Shown: positions 1 through 8,905, numbered from the stretch's first letter. The stretch is 64,000 nt of DNA from Ardenticatenaceae bacterium (GCA_020634435.1 JACKBS010000004.1:248001-312000); one strand, 5' to 3'. Program-made: numbers and translations. The notes: generated from the sequence alone by a model not told the origin.

Positions 1-110
1 CGGCCGTTTACCGACACAAACTGAAAAGTTGGGTCCTCACTGGGTGGGGCGGGGTTTGGTTCATGGCTGTGTGGTTGCAGTGGGTCTGCGTGGTCATGGT
101 CTGTTTTCAT
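1..110 (-). CDS. Partial gene, N-terminus only, His/Pro-rich start
   Basis: An open frame starts at the ATG on the minus strand at 108-110 and runs off the left edge. GAGG lies about 5 bases upstream of the ATG, a fair ribosome binding site. The 36 visible residues begin MKTDHDHADPLQPHSH and are rich in His, Asp and Pro; the edge carries a truncated AACGGCCG motif. It is divergent from lepA, sharing a region of about 95 bp. The residues are too few to identify a family; His-rich starts occur in metal-handling proteins, but that is only a suggestion. Confidence 0.5.
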   Translation of the reverse strand, partial: MKTDHDHADPLQPHSHEPNPAPPSEDPTFQFVSVNG

Positions 111-192
111 CTTATCCTCACTTGGTTAAACGCTTTTGGTGGAAACGGCCGTAATCAAAATCACAAATTTCACCCTTTACTGGCCATTTTGA

Positions 193-198
193 TATACT
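193..198 (+). promoter_or_regulatory. -10 box TATACT close to lepA start
   Basis: TATACT ends 7 bases before the lepA ATG, so transcription would begin at or next to the start codon. No Shine-Dalgarno sequence is visible. The same spacing recurs at 11221, 18809, 46386 and 53588, which suggests leaderless transcripts. Confidence 0.45.
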
Positions 199-205
199 AC
201 ACAGC

Positions 206-2011
206 ATGACACAAAGCAACATTCGAAATTTTTGCATCATTGCCCATATCGACCACGGTAAATCGACCTTAGCAGATCGCTTGCTACAGGCTACCGGCAC
301 GCTGACGGAACGCGAAATGCAGGAGCAGGTGCTGGATAGCATGGACCTGGAGCGCGAAAAGGGCGTTACCATCAAGGCGTCGGCCGTACGCATGAAGTAC
401 ACCGCCAAAGACGGCAATGAGTATATCATGAACCTCATCGACACCCCTGGGCATGTCGATTTTGGCTATGAAGTTAGCCGTGCCCTGCAAGGCTGCGAAG
501 GTGCTTTGCTGGTGGTAGACGCCACCCAAGGTATCGAGGCGCAGACTTTGGCCAACTTGTATCTCGCCCTGGAATCTGACCTGGAAATCATCCCCGTCGT
601 CAACAAAATTGATCTTCCTGCGGCCATGCCCGAGGACGTTGCCGAAGAAGTGGAAAACATCATTGGTTTGCCTGCCGAGGATGTCATTCCCATCAGCGCC
701 AAAACCGGTGAAAACATAGATGCGGTACTAGAGGCGATTGTCAAGCGGGTGCCACCACCTACCATTGATTATGAAGCTCCCCTGCGAGCCCTGGTTTTTG
801 ATTCGCACTATGATTCTTATAAAGGTGTCATCGCCTACGTGCGCGTGTTTGAGGGCAAGCTCAACAAGCGGCAGTGGGTGCAGATGATGTCCAACGAAGT
901 GACGGTTGAACCAATCGAAATCGGTGTGTTTGCCCCGGCCATGAAGCCCGTCGATACGCTTTCCGCTGGGGAAGTGGGCTACATTGCCACTGGTCTCAAA
1001 ACAGTGCGCGAATGCCGCGTGGGTGACACCATCACCCTGCGCGATAGACCGGCTGCAAAGCCGCTGCCTGGCTACAAGGCTGTCAAACCGATGGTTTTTG
1101 CGGGTTTTTATCCGACCGAAGGCGAAGATTACGCTCTCTTGAAAGAAGCTTTAGAACGGCTGCAACTCAACGATGCGGCCCTGGTTTTTGAGCAGGAAAC
1201 GTCTGATGCGCTCAATTTTGGCTTCCGCTGCGGCTTTTTGGGGCTGTTCCACATGGAAATCATTCAGGAACGGTTGGAGCGCGAGTACGATCTGGACCTG
1301 ATTGCCACCGCGCCCAGCGTGCGCTACGAAGTAAAAATGGCGCACACGGGTGAAGAGATCGTCATCGACAGCCCGGCCGAGTTGCCTGATGAAGGCACGT
1401 TTGAGGAGATTCGTGAGCCGTGGATGCACGTGCAAATCTTCACACCGGATGAATATTATGGGGTGGTCATGGATTTGGTGATTAAGCGGCGCGGCGAATT
1501 TGTGGGGCAGGAATATCCGGCACCGGGGCGTGTGGTGCTCAAATTTGACATCCCGCTGGCGGAAATCATCATTGATTTTTACGACAAGTTGAAGAGCGGC
1601 ACGCGCGGTTATGCCTCGATGGATTATGAAGCGGCGGGTTATCGCGCCTCCGATTTGGTGAAGCTGGAAGTGTTGGTGAACAAAGCGCCGGTGGACGCGC
1701 TGGCGATGATTGTGCACCGGGAGATGGCGTACAATCGTGGGCAGAAGCTGGTGACGGCACTCAAGAGCAAAATCCCGCGCCAGATGTTCGAGGTGCCGAT
1801 TCAGGCGGCTACCGGCAAGCGGGTCATTAGCCGGGCTACGGTGAAGGCGATGCGCAAAGATGTGCTGGCCAAATGTTACGGTGGCGACATTACCCGGAAG
1901 CGCAAGCTGCTGGAAAAGCAAAAGAAGGGTAAAAAGCGCATGAAGATGATCGGCACGGTGGAAGTGCCGCAAGAAGCGTTTATGGCGGTTCTTTCGCTCA
2001 ACGATGATTAA
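206..2011 (+). CDS. lepA: Elongation factor 4 (LepA), back-translocating GTPase
   Basis: The 601-residue protein has the family's normal length (about 600). The N-terminus reads NFCIIAHIDHGKSTLADR, carrying the P-loop AHIDHGKS. The G3 motif is DTPGH (about residue 80) and G4 is NKID (about 133). Domain II, the EF-G-like domains and the LepA-specific C-terminus (CYGGDITRKRKLLEKQKKGK) follow in order. LepA is a ribosome-bound translation GTPase. The chosen ATG leaves the exact conserved start. Unlike nearly every other long gene here it contains no exact ACGGCCGT, only TCGGCCGT near 383. A hairpin terminator follows at once. Identification is secure. Confidence 0.97.
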   Translation: MTQSNIRNFCIIAHIDHGKSTLADRLLQATGTLTEREMQEQVLDSMDLEREKGVTIKASAVRMKYTAKDGNEYIMNLIDTPGHVDFGYEVSRALQGCEGALLVVDATQGIEAQTLANLYLALESDLEIIPVVNKIDLPAAMPEDVAEEVENIIGLPAEDVIPISAKTGENIDAVLEAIVKRVPPPTIDYEAPLRALVFDSHYDSYKGVIAYVRVFEGKLNKRQWVQMMSNEVTVEPIEIGVFAPAMKPVDTLSAGEVGYIATGLKTVRECRVGDTITLRDRPAAKPLPGYKAVKPMVFAGFYPTEGEDYALLKEALERLQLNDAALVFEQETSDALNFGFRCGFLGLFHMEIIQERLEREYDLDLIATAPSVRYEVKMAHTGEEIVIDSPAELPDEGTFEEIREPWMHVQIFTPDEYYGVVMDLVIKRRGEFVGQEYPAPGRVVLKFDIPLAEIIIDFYDKLKSGTRGYASMDYEAAGYRASDLVKLEVLVNKAPVDALAMIVHREMAYNRGQKLVTALKSKIPRQMFEVPIQAATGKRVISRATVKAMRKDVLAKCYGGDITRKRKLLEKQKKGKKRMKMIGTVEVPQEAFMAVLSLNDD

Positions 2012-2039
2012 TGCGTTGTGACTTGTAATTGAGTAATTG

Positions 2040-2083
2040 AGCAATTGGGTAATTGGTTTGTCTGAATACCCAATTGCTTTTTT
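2040..2083 (+). terminator. Stem-loop terminator after lepA
   Basis: AGCAATTGGGTA (2040-2051) pairs with TACCCAATTGCT (2067-2078), and a run of T follows. It is built from an AATTG-type imperfect tandem repeat that recurs at 28667-28732. Confidence 0.7.
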
Positions 2084-2097
2084 GTTTGAATGGTGGA

Positions 2098-2367
2098 ATG
2101 ATGCCGAATTCTGAATTGGAATCGCTGCTTAACCTTGGCCCTAAATCCACCAGCTGGCTGGCTGATATCAGCATCCACACGCGCCAGGATTTGGTGGCAA
2201 TGGGGATTGTGCCTGCGTACTGCTTGCTGAAAGCGCAAGGGTATCCGGTGAGCCTCAATTTGCTGTACGCACTTTATGGCGCACTGCACGATATGCCCTG
2301 GAACAAGGTGCCACCAGAAGTTAAACAGCAGCTGCAAGCAGAAGTAGAAGGATTTCGTTTTGGCTAA
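2098..2367 (+). CDS. TfoX C-terminal-domain protein
   Basis: A protein of about 89 residues matching the stand-alone TfoX C-terminal domain: LLNLGPKSTSWLADISIHTR, then QDLVAMGIVPAYCLLK and SLNLLYALYGALHDMPWNKVP. The fold is helix-hairpin-helix-like. In Haemophilus the full-length TfoX/Sxy controls competence, but single-domain proteins are widespread and their role is unclear. Two adjacent ATGs (2098, 2101) could start it. It overlaps the following pyrD TTG start by 8 bases, so the two were probably cotranscribed. The link to competence is intriguing given the uptake-sequence-like octamer in this genome, but it is not evidence of natural competence. Confidence 0.8.
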   Translation: MMPNSELESLLNLGPKSTSWLADISIHTRQDLVAMGIVPAYCLLKAQGYPVSLNLLYALYGALHDMPWNKVPPEVKQQLQAEVEGFRFG

Positions 2368-3406
2368 TTTTTACTCGCGATTTGTGTTTCCGTTACTGCG
2401 GCGAATGGATGCGGAGACAGTGCACGACCGAACGCTGCGTTTGCTGGAATTGGGGCAGAGTGGGGTGGGACGGCCGTTTCTCAAAAAAATCGCTGGCCCA
2501 CTCCCCAAAAACCCGGTGCAGTTCGCCGGACTCACCTTCCCTAACGTGCTGGGCATGGCCGCTGGCTTCGACAAAGACGTGCGCGTGGTGCCCGGTTTGG
2601 CGGCGCTCGGCTTTGGCCACATCGAGGTGGGCACACTGACGCCGCGCCCGCAGGCGGGCAATCCGCGCCCGCGCATCTTTCGCCTGCCGGAGGATGGCGC
2701 GATTATCAACCGGATGGGCTTCCCCAACGGTGGTGTGCAGGCGGCACTACCCCGGCTGCAAAAGCTGGCCGCAAAGCCGCACGACTATATTCTAGGCGTC
2801 AGCCTGGGCAAGCAAAAAGAGACGCCGCTGACGGAAGCGGCAGAGGATTACAAAGCCGTGATGCAGGTGGTGTATCCGTTTGCCGATTATTTGGCGGTGA
2901 ACATAAGCTCACCCAACACGCCGGGGCTGCGCGAGCTGCAAGGCGGGGATTATTTGGGTCAGCTGCTGGGGGCGCTGGTGGCTGAGAACGAGAAATTGGC
3001 GAAGGTGTACAACGTTGGGAAACGGCTGTTATGCATCAAAATTGCCCCGGATTTGTCGCTGGACGAACTGGATGAAATTTTAACGGCCGTTCAAGACAAC
3101 CAGATTGACGCCATTATTGCTACCAACACCACCATCGGCCGCGACGGGCTGTGCTCGCCCAACCAACAGGGACGGGGGGCTTGAGTGGGCTGCCGCTGCG
3201 GGAAAAAAGTACGGAGATAATTGCGCACATTTGGCGGGTGACAAACGGCCGTTGACGTGCAGGCTAAGCTAGACGCCGGAGCCGGTCTCGCACAGCTCTA
3301 CACCAGCCTCATCTACGAAGGTCCTTGTCTTCCACGCTACATTCTCCCCGAACTGGCACTATCTCCCCAAATTAGGCAATCAAGGGATCGTTTTTCTGGC
3401 AACTGA
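2360..3406 (+). pseudogene. pyrD: Dihydroorotate dehydrogenase (quinone), broken
   Basis: The frame from the TTG at 2360 encodes 274 residues of class 2 PyrD: N-terminal helices, GLAAGFDKD-like GMAAGFDKD, NRMGFPN, LGVSLGKQK, NISSPNTPGLR, IKIAPDLS and ATNTT. At 3170-3184 a G-run frameshift gives a premature stop. GGLSGLPLREKSTEII continues in another frame to NGR at 3252. There the glycine-rich phosphate-binding stretch expected next (LPIIGVGG-like) is missing. The tail DVQAKLDAGAGLAQLYTSLI resumes in a third frame and stops at 3406. The deletion abuts an AACGGCCGTT octamer. As pyrimidine synthesis needs this step, either another copy exists elsewhere or these are sequence errors. Confidence 0.85.
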
Positions 3407-3488
3407 CTTGATCGTTATTTTAATTCTGCCTAACGCCTACTTATCCTACATCGAGGAGCGAGCCAGCACCTTTGCTATTTACCAGTAA
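3324..3488 (+). pseudogene. Remnant of a membrane-protein C-terminus
   Basis: Overlapping the pyrD tail in another frame, about 54 codons read LVFHATFSPNWHYLP, then GIVFLATDLIVILILPNAY and a short polar end before TAA at 3486. The composition is that of one transmembrane helix with a cytoplasmic tail. No start codon or upstream half is present, so this may be the 3' end of a foreign gene joined to pyrD by rearrangement. The family was not recognised. Confidence 0.3.
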
Positions 3489-3795
3489 GTTTCAATAAAG
3501 ACCTATCTCTTGGTCAGGTTGACGTGATGTTGGTTACACACTAGAACCTAACAAAAAACACCTGCATTGATTTACTATCTATTTGCCGTTTGCCAAAAGC
3601 TTTGTCAAAGTGGTTGACTTGGTCGCTTGTGATATAAGGTGTCAAAATTGGCGAGTTTAAATTTAGGTTTCATTTATTTGATGTCCAATAGTGATTGACC
3701 AAATCCAAGTCTATACCTGAATGAGTAGGAGGATAAAGAATAATCCTTATCTTCCCAGTTGTTATTTTGCCTCTCTCAATTATGTGTAAAAGGCT
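3489..3795. other. Gene-free stretch before the IS481 element
   Basis: About 300 bp of AT-rich sequence with stops in all frames, no convincing gene, RNA or long repeat, and no copy of the ACGGCCGT octamer. Confidence 0.6.
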
Positions 3796-4961
3796 AGACA
3801 TAATCTGACACTGCTGACCTAACTGACAATAGCATGAGCTGTTGGTTCGGACTTGTTTTCTAGCTGTGGAAACAAGTCGTCAATCACCTTTTCTCGCGCC
3901 TAGTGCTTCGTCTCTGAAAACGTTTGATATGGCGTTCGTCCGTAACAATACTTGCCTGTATGTGTTCGCTCCTGATTATACAATTCTAGCCACTGATCCA
4001 AATCTGTCTGTAGTTCTTTCAAAGTGCGATAGATTTTCTTGCGAAAAGCGACCTGGTAGAACTCATTCTTGATGGTGCGATGGAAACGCTCGCAAATGCC
4101 GTTGGTCTGTGGGCTTTTGGCCTTGGTTCGCGTGTGGTCGATGTCTTCAATGGCCAGGTACAACTGATATTCGTGATTTTCCAGGCGGCCGCAATACTCG
4201 GTGCCCCGATCTGTCAGAATCCGCAACAAGGGCACTTCTTGGGATTCAAACCAAGGCAAAACGCGATCATTGAGCAAGTCAGCGGCCGTAATGGCGTGCT
4301 TCTGGGTGTAAAAGCTTGGCGAAGGCCACTTTAGTGTAGGTATCGATGAAGGTCTGCTGGTAAATACGGCCCACGCCTTTGATGGTGCCAACGTAATAGG
4401 TGTCTTGGGCGCCTAGATAACCGGGATGAGCTGTTTCAATCTCACCGTGCGCCTCTCGTTCTTCTTTGGCTTTTTCCAGTGCTTGTAGCTGCGCTTCCGT
4501 CAGGATGAGATTTTCTTCAGCCACCCGTTTTTCCAAAGCCTTTAGGCGTTTCTTGAAGGTTTTCAGGTCATGGCGCAGCCAGATCGAGCGCACACCACTC
4601 GCTGAAACAAAGGCGCCCTTTTTCTGTAGTTCATTGGAGGCACGCAACTGGCCGTAAGCTGGATTCTCAAAGGCAAACTCAATAACAGCAGCCTCGACCG
4701 CCGGCGCCACCCTGTTTTTGACGTTTGGTTGGCGCCGGCTTATCTCCCGCAAACCTTCCTCACCGTGCTCATCGTACAGCTCTTTGAAGCGATAGAAGCT
4801 GTCGCGGGAGTAGCCCATCACCCGGCAGGCCTGACTAACATTGCCCAATTCTCTGGCTAGATTTAACAGCCCCAACTTGTTCTTGATAATTTTTTCTTCT
4901 GCTTTCATTATGACACTCCTTCGTGTTCGTGTGATTTTACAAGGAGTGTCAGATTAAGTCT
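3796..4961 (-). mobile_element. IS481-family insertion sequence
   Basis: Imperfect 20-bp terminal inverted repeats bound the element. The left end reads AGACATAATCTGACACTGCT (3796-3815) and the right end, read inward, AGACTTAATCTGACACTCCT (4942-4961), which is 18/20 identical. The 1166-bp element contains one frameshifted transposase. It sits in the 3' part of the EAD/macro gene, truncating it. No target duplication was identified because the sequence beyond the left end has no recognisable continuation of the interrupted gene. Confidence 0.8.
3900..4908 (-). pseudogene. IS481-family transposase, frameshifted
   Basis: The start at 4908 has GGAGTG upstream. Residues 1-60 form a helix-turn-helix (NVSQACRVMGYSRDSFYR), followed by a winged region and the DDE integrase core. 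The first catalytic Asp lies in AQDTYYVG, the second in ILTDRGTEY and the Glu in NGICERFHRT. A single frameshift near 4300 separates the halves: one frame reads AFAKLLHPEARH and the other resumes with TQKHAITAADLL. Joined, they give about 335 residues, normal for the family. The catalytic triad is otherwise complete, so the element was lost recently or the shift is a sequencing error. Confidence 0.85.
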
Positions 4962-5472
4962 CAACTAATACAAATTATGGCATTGTGTATTGCCAACAAA
5001 TTTAGCTGTAGAATGTGAGTAGGTTTAAGGTTGATGCCCGTAATACCACTTCCCACTAAGGGGATATTTATGTCTTGTCCCAAGGCGAATTTGCGTGTTT
5101 CATGCCAAAACTTTTCTAGTGCTACCCACATTTTAGTGACGCTACAGTTATCTTCCGGTATATGACCTTGTAACTCAGTCCAAGTAATTGCGAAAAGGAG
5201 GAATTTATCGGTTTTTGATTCCACCAGTGCTGTTGTTCCCAATGAATACAATCTTTCAGATAATGGCACATCCTTATCTTCTTGGAATACTTGAACCCAG
5301 CGAATATCTGGCCGCAATTGTTCACCAGTTCTTATTAACTCAAGTATTTGGCCGCGCCGTTTAAGATAACCGATCAATTCACGGGTTTTGTCATTCTGGT
5401 TTTCACCTGCCAACTCATCATAGGATATTTCAAGATGAAAGCATAAGTCTTTTAACTCACTAAGATTAAATA

Positions 5473-6686
5473 CATTGTTTCATAAGAATTCTTAACACTT
5501 GGCGAACTTTGTGTTCGCATCGTTAACAACCGCATATTTTGAATTGAGCTTCTCTCGACAATCATCAATCGTGAACAGCCAGTTGATTTTTACCTGCTGT
5601 TCTGACCGGTGGTTAAAAAAGTGAGGACTTCCTTTTCAAGCTTTGCCATCGTCGGGATACGACAGTCGAGGCAAAGGCGTGCTAAGGCGGAGAACTCAAT
5701 CTCGATCATGTTTAGCCAGCTGGCTGATTTAGGTGTGTGATAAAACACAAATCGTTGGGCCAAAGCCCAGGCTTCATCCGCAGGCAAATGGTCATAGAAG
5801 GCACCTGTTGTATGGGTATTCAGGTTATCTAACACCAGCCGAATCTGTTTGGCGTGTGGATAAGCGGCGGCAATGGCCTGGCAAATGAGCGTAAACTCTT
5901 TCTTGGTTCGCTGTAGTTGCACCTGAGCCACCTGGTTGCCCGTCAGTGGTTCAATAGCGGCCAACAGCGCGCATGACCCATGTTTTTCGTAGGCGTAGTG
6001 TTCTTTTTTGACCTGACCGGTTTGCAGAGCAATTGACTCTACCTTGTCACCAATGAGGAAACAAGGCCGTTCATCAAAGCAGACGACTGGATAGGCTGGA
6101 TCATAGGGTAGTGAATAGAGCTACAAGATTCGTTCCATCGCCGCGATAAACTGGCTCGTTATCTGACCAATGCACCACTGCCGTTTCAGGTGTGGCTTGA
6201 GTTCGTTTTTTCAGAATTCTTCTGACCTCCTCACTGTAGGAAATGGCATCCGCTTCAATTAATTCCACGGCATGGTCGGCTAGCAAACGAAGCGTCCACT
6301 GGCTGTAGCCTTCCGGTGAGTCTGCACAGGCCAAGGCCGTGATTTTGGCTTCATCTACACTGGATATCTTTTTAGGACGTCCACTTTTTGGCCTATCAGT
6401 CAAGAAAACCAAACCATTTTCGCGGTAATTTGTGGCCCAAATGGAGACCGCTTGCTTGGTAACGCCGACTGTTTGACCTACGGCCGTATAAGTTTGTCCG
6501 CGATGCAATTCCAGCAAGGCGAAGGCGCGCCGATACGTTCTGGCTGAAATGCTACCTTTGCTGATTAGCTCTTTGAGATTGGCCTGATCTGCTTCACTTA
6601 ATTGGATGTGGTTTTTATTTGACATCCTCTGAGATTAGCAACAATTCTTATAATATGCGATTGTTCAGGTTACCTTTGAAACAATG
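5473..6686 (-). mobile_element. IS630-family insertion sequence with TA duplication
   Basis: Both outer ends read inward as CATTGTTTCA and each is flanked by TA (5471-5472 and 6687-6688), the target duplication typical of IS630/Tc1-mariner elements. Length is 1214 bp. A second inverted similarity lies inside (ACAACCGCATATTTTGAATT near 5527 versus ACAATCGCATATTATAAGAATT read inward from 6665). It interrupts the coding sequence of the EAD/macro gene. It carries the only exact ACGGCCGT (6484) in the whole island. Confidence 0.8.
5492..6625 (-). pseudogene. IS630-family transposase, decayed
   Basis: The N-terminus (from 6625) holds two helix-turn-helix units (ARTYRRAFALLELHRGQTYTA, VGVTKQAVSIW) and a PKSGRPKK linker. 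The DDE core follows: CFDERP near 6070, LDNLNTH near 5840 and the Glu in MIEIEF near 5700. There are three lesions: a frameshift in an A-run near 6207 (after RRILKK), an in-frame TAG at 6121-6123 (ERIL*LYSLPYD) and a frameshift near 5600 before KINWLFTIDDCREKLNSKY. IS630 elements sometimes use programmed shifting, so the A-run could be functional, but the nonsense codon makes the whole a pseudogene. The stop is at 5492. Confidence 0.8.
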
Positions 6687-7094
6687 TATTAATCCGGCTA
6701 ATTAGAATATTGTGCAATTCTGTTAATTGTTTTCTGTTAGGTGCTTGTGACTTTGTAGTACCTAAAGTTGCAGGAGCTCTCTCAAAATCTGTACCACGCA
6801 ATGATTTTAGAAGTTCTCTTTGGTATATTTGAAGTCCTTTCTGTTGATGGATTTGCTGAAATTTGTTAATGACTTGATTCAGTAGGCTACTTTCCGCTAC
6901 ATCTGTCTCAAAAAAATGCCGGCTAACAAGAATAGCTTTATAGCCACTTTGTGCAAACAAATCTCCATAAGCGACTGTTATTGTCGAAGCACCACTATAA
7001 ATAACTATCTGCTTAGTTTGTAGAGTGTTGTCTGGATTCATGATGAATTTCCGACGAGCAAGATTCTATTGCTCCGGGAATATGTAAAACTTAA

Positions 7095-7863
7095 GGTAGT
7101 GGTCGATAAGTAAGTGATAGGTAAACTGGATACATGTTCCAAGAAACTACTACTTACCGCTGTCGTGTCTGCGACAGTACCAATATTGTTAAAAATGGCA
7201 CCAATCGCTGCGGCAATCAACAGTATTGGTGCAAAGATTGTGGCGCTCGGCGTGTCTTACAACCCAAACGCCATCCGTCGTCTGAAAAAAAGAAACCGCA
7301 CTGAACATTTACAAAGAACGAGCCAGCATGCGCGGTGTCCAGCGCGCCCTTGGTGTGAATCGCCATACACTGGCTCTCTGGCTGCTAGAGCTCCTTGCCC
7401 GTCTCCCAGCATTTCGCACCTCAGTCGAGCCAGCTAGGGCCAACGATGTTCTAGAACTGGACGAACTCTGGTCCTTTGTCGGCAAACGGCAACAAAAGCG
7501 ATGGCTTTGGGTGGCGCTTTGTCGTCGGACACGCCAAATCGTTGCCTTTGTCATTGGTGACCGCAGTGCCAAAACGTGCTGGAAATTATGGCAACGGATT
7601 CCGATAGCTTACCGTCACTGCCATACATTCAGTGACCTGTGGCATGCCTACCAGCAAGTCATTATCACGGGCAAACACACTTCAGTTGGTAAAGAAAGCG
7701 GCGAAACGGCGCATGTGGAGCGGTGGAACAATACCTTGCGCCAACGAATTGGCCGCTATGTTCGCAAATCGCTCTCGTTTTCAAAGAGCGATAAATTTCA
7801 TCATTTGGTAACCAAGTGGTATATCTATGAGTACAATTTATCACTTACTACCTGACCACTACC
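7095..7863 (+). mobile_element. IS1-family insertion sequence
   Basis: Near-identical ends: GGTAGTGGTCGATAAGTAAG... at 7095-7119 and, read inward from 7863, GGTAGTGGTCAGGTAGTAAG..., with about 21 of 25 positions equal. The length of 769 bp is almost exactly that of canonical IS1 (768 bp). I saw no 8-9 bp target duplication, so one flank may have been rearranged. No ACGGCCGT octamer is present. Confidence 0.85.
7134..7855 (+). CDS. IS1-family transposase made by programmed -1 frameshift (InsA/InsB)
   Basis: The first frame (ATG 7134 to TGA 7304, 56 residues) is an InsA-like zinc finger: YRCRVCDST and YWCKDCGARR. The second frame continues with KERASMRGVQRALGVNRHTL (HTH) and the DDE core: DELWSFVG, the Asp in SDLWHAY and the Glu in GETAHVERWNNTLRQRIGRY. 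The heptamer A AAA AAG at 7286-7292 lies in the correct zero-frame register. A -1 slip there joins the frames as EKKETALNIYKERASM. This is the known IS1 strategy, though the classic heptamer is A AAA AAC. The gene therefore looks intact rather than broken, unlike its IS neighbours. Confidence 0.85.
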
Positions 7864-7952
7864 GCGTTTCATGAATTGCGGCAGCTTCAGCCTGTTTCTC
7901 TAGTTGGCGCCGCTGCGTAACATCAGTTATTAAGATTTCTTGAACAATCTTT

Positions 7953-8708
7953 TTAAGGATCAAGCCATTTGGCTTCAATTTGGTCAAGCTGGCCAGATTG
8001 CTGTAGGGTGGCTAGGCTTTGGTTGAGCATGTCGAGTAACTGCTCATCTTCACTACGCACAACCAGGGCAAAAGGTTCTAGGGTGACGCTTTCGGGCAGC
8101 CGCTTGAGGTCGTCGTGGTTGCGCAGGAAGAGACGGCCGCTTATCGCATCAGTAAGAGCAGCATGGGCAGTAGATTCTTGAACGGCCGTAATTGCCTCAT
8201 CGGCCGTCGAAAATGTCATAATCTCCAAATCTGCCACCCGCTTGGCCCACTCAGTGGCCTCCACGTGGCCTAAACTTCCCAACTCCACCGCCACCGTCTT
8301 ACCGCTCAAATCCGCCATTGTCTCGATAGTGTTATTGTCCGTCGGGACAATCAAAATTTCGCCTGCGTTAAAGTATGGTTCGCTGTAGCTAAAATCCCGC
8401 GTTTTCTCCGGGATGATGACCAGGGCGGAGATGAGCACGTCCACCTGATCGGTCGCCAGGGCATCGTACAGGCCGTCGTAGCCAAAGTAGACAAACTGGA
8501 CGTCCAGCCCCAAATCGTTGGCAATCGCCCTTGCCAAATCAATATCCAGGCCAACTAAATTGCCACCCTCATCCACCTCGAAGGGCGGGTAGGTGGGGTC
8601 CAATCCCACGCGCAGGACACCTGCCGCCTGCACTCGTTCCCAGCTGTCGTCAGCGTTTGAGCAGCCAATTTGCCACAACATCATGCCAAAAATGGCGATG
8701 AACCACAA
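7953..8708 (-). CDS. Extracellular solute-binding lipoprotein (amino-acid ABC type, SBP family 3)
   Basis: From residue 25 on, the protein is a periplasmic-binding-protein type 2 domain: RVGLDPTYPPFEV, LVGLDIDLARAIANDLG, VDVLISALVIIPEKTRDFSYSEPY, GKTVAVELGSLG and AALTDAISGRLF. It should bind a polar amino acid or similar ligand outside the membrane for an ABC importer, but no permease or ATPase lies beside it. A lipobox (WQIGC) requires a start just upstream. The TTG at 8708 gives a short signal peptide; the next ATGs are too close to the Cys. The frame is open farther upstream, but through GC-rich repeats. The start is uncertain, the family is not. Confidence 0.85.
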   Translation of the reverse strand: MWFIAIFGMMLWQIGCSNADDSWERVQAAGVLRVGLDPTYPPFEVDEGGNLVGLDIDLARAIANDLGLDVQFVYFGYDGLYDALATDQVDVLISALVIIPEKTRDFSYSEPYFNAGEILIVPTDNNTIETMADLSGKTVAVELGSLGHVEATEWAKRVADLEIMTFSTADEAITAVQESTAHAALTDAISGRLFLRNHDDLKRLPESVTLEPFALVVRSEDEQLLDMLNQSLATLQQSGQLDQIEAKWLDP

Positions 8709-8761
8709 GCTGTTTTTAGCATACTGGCCAAACGATCTGAATCCGATCCAGAATTGGGTAA

Positions 8762-8905
8762 GGGCGGGACGGCGCGGCCAGGACTTAGGCAACCCAGATG
8801 GCCTCGCCCCCGCGCCGTCTCGCCCAAAGCCGTAACAGGCGGGCGAGACAGGCGGGGAAAAAGGTAGTTTGTTACGGCTAGGATGGTTTTCCGCCTGTCC
8901 CGCCC
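8762..8905. repeat. Two GC-rich intergenic stem-loops
   Basis: GGGCGGGACGGCGCGG (8762-8777) pairs with CCGCGCCGTCTCGCCC (8810-8825). A second pair joins the GGCGAGACAGGCGGGGAAAA region (8841-8861) with TTTTCCGCCTGTCCCGCC (8887-8904). The 3' side ends in CCCGCCCCTACGG, like the hairpins at 14518 and 32012, so these belong to one dispersed family. Confidence 0.6.

Larger units (their letters stand above)
4962..7041 (-). pseudogene. Macro-like (DUF6430/ThsA-type) protein with an embedded effector-associated domain, split by two ISs
   Basis: The N-terminal part (7041 down to 6689) reads QIVIYSGASTITVAYGDLFA, then ILVSRHFFETDV and SLLNQVINKF, which resembles the first half of the ThsA-type macro fold. 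After a linker, KQLTELHNILISR leads into the IS630 insertion. Past it, FNLSELKDLCFHLEISYDEL and KTRELIGYLKRRGQILELI (5470-5330) match bacterial effector-associated/death-like domains. Then RLYSLGTTALVES, DKFLLFAITWTEL and VPLVGSGITGINL match the second macro half, and the frame ends in the IS481 end. Proteins with these domains act in NAD-linked antiphage defence or conflict systems. The family assignment is from motifs only; removing the IS630 and one TA leaves the halves one base out of frame. Confidence 0.5.

Noticed and set aside
1151..2044. 297-codon minus-strand open frame
   Set aside because: Antisense to lepA, which is certain; composition is that of a codon-bias shadow.
7134..7855. 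IS1 transposase as a frameshifted pseudogene
   Set aside because: The two frames meet at a proper -1 slippery heptamer and all catalytic motifs are present, so programmed shifting explains it.
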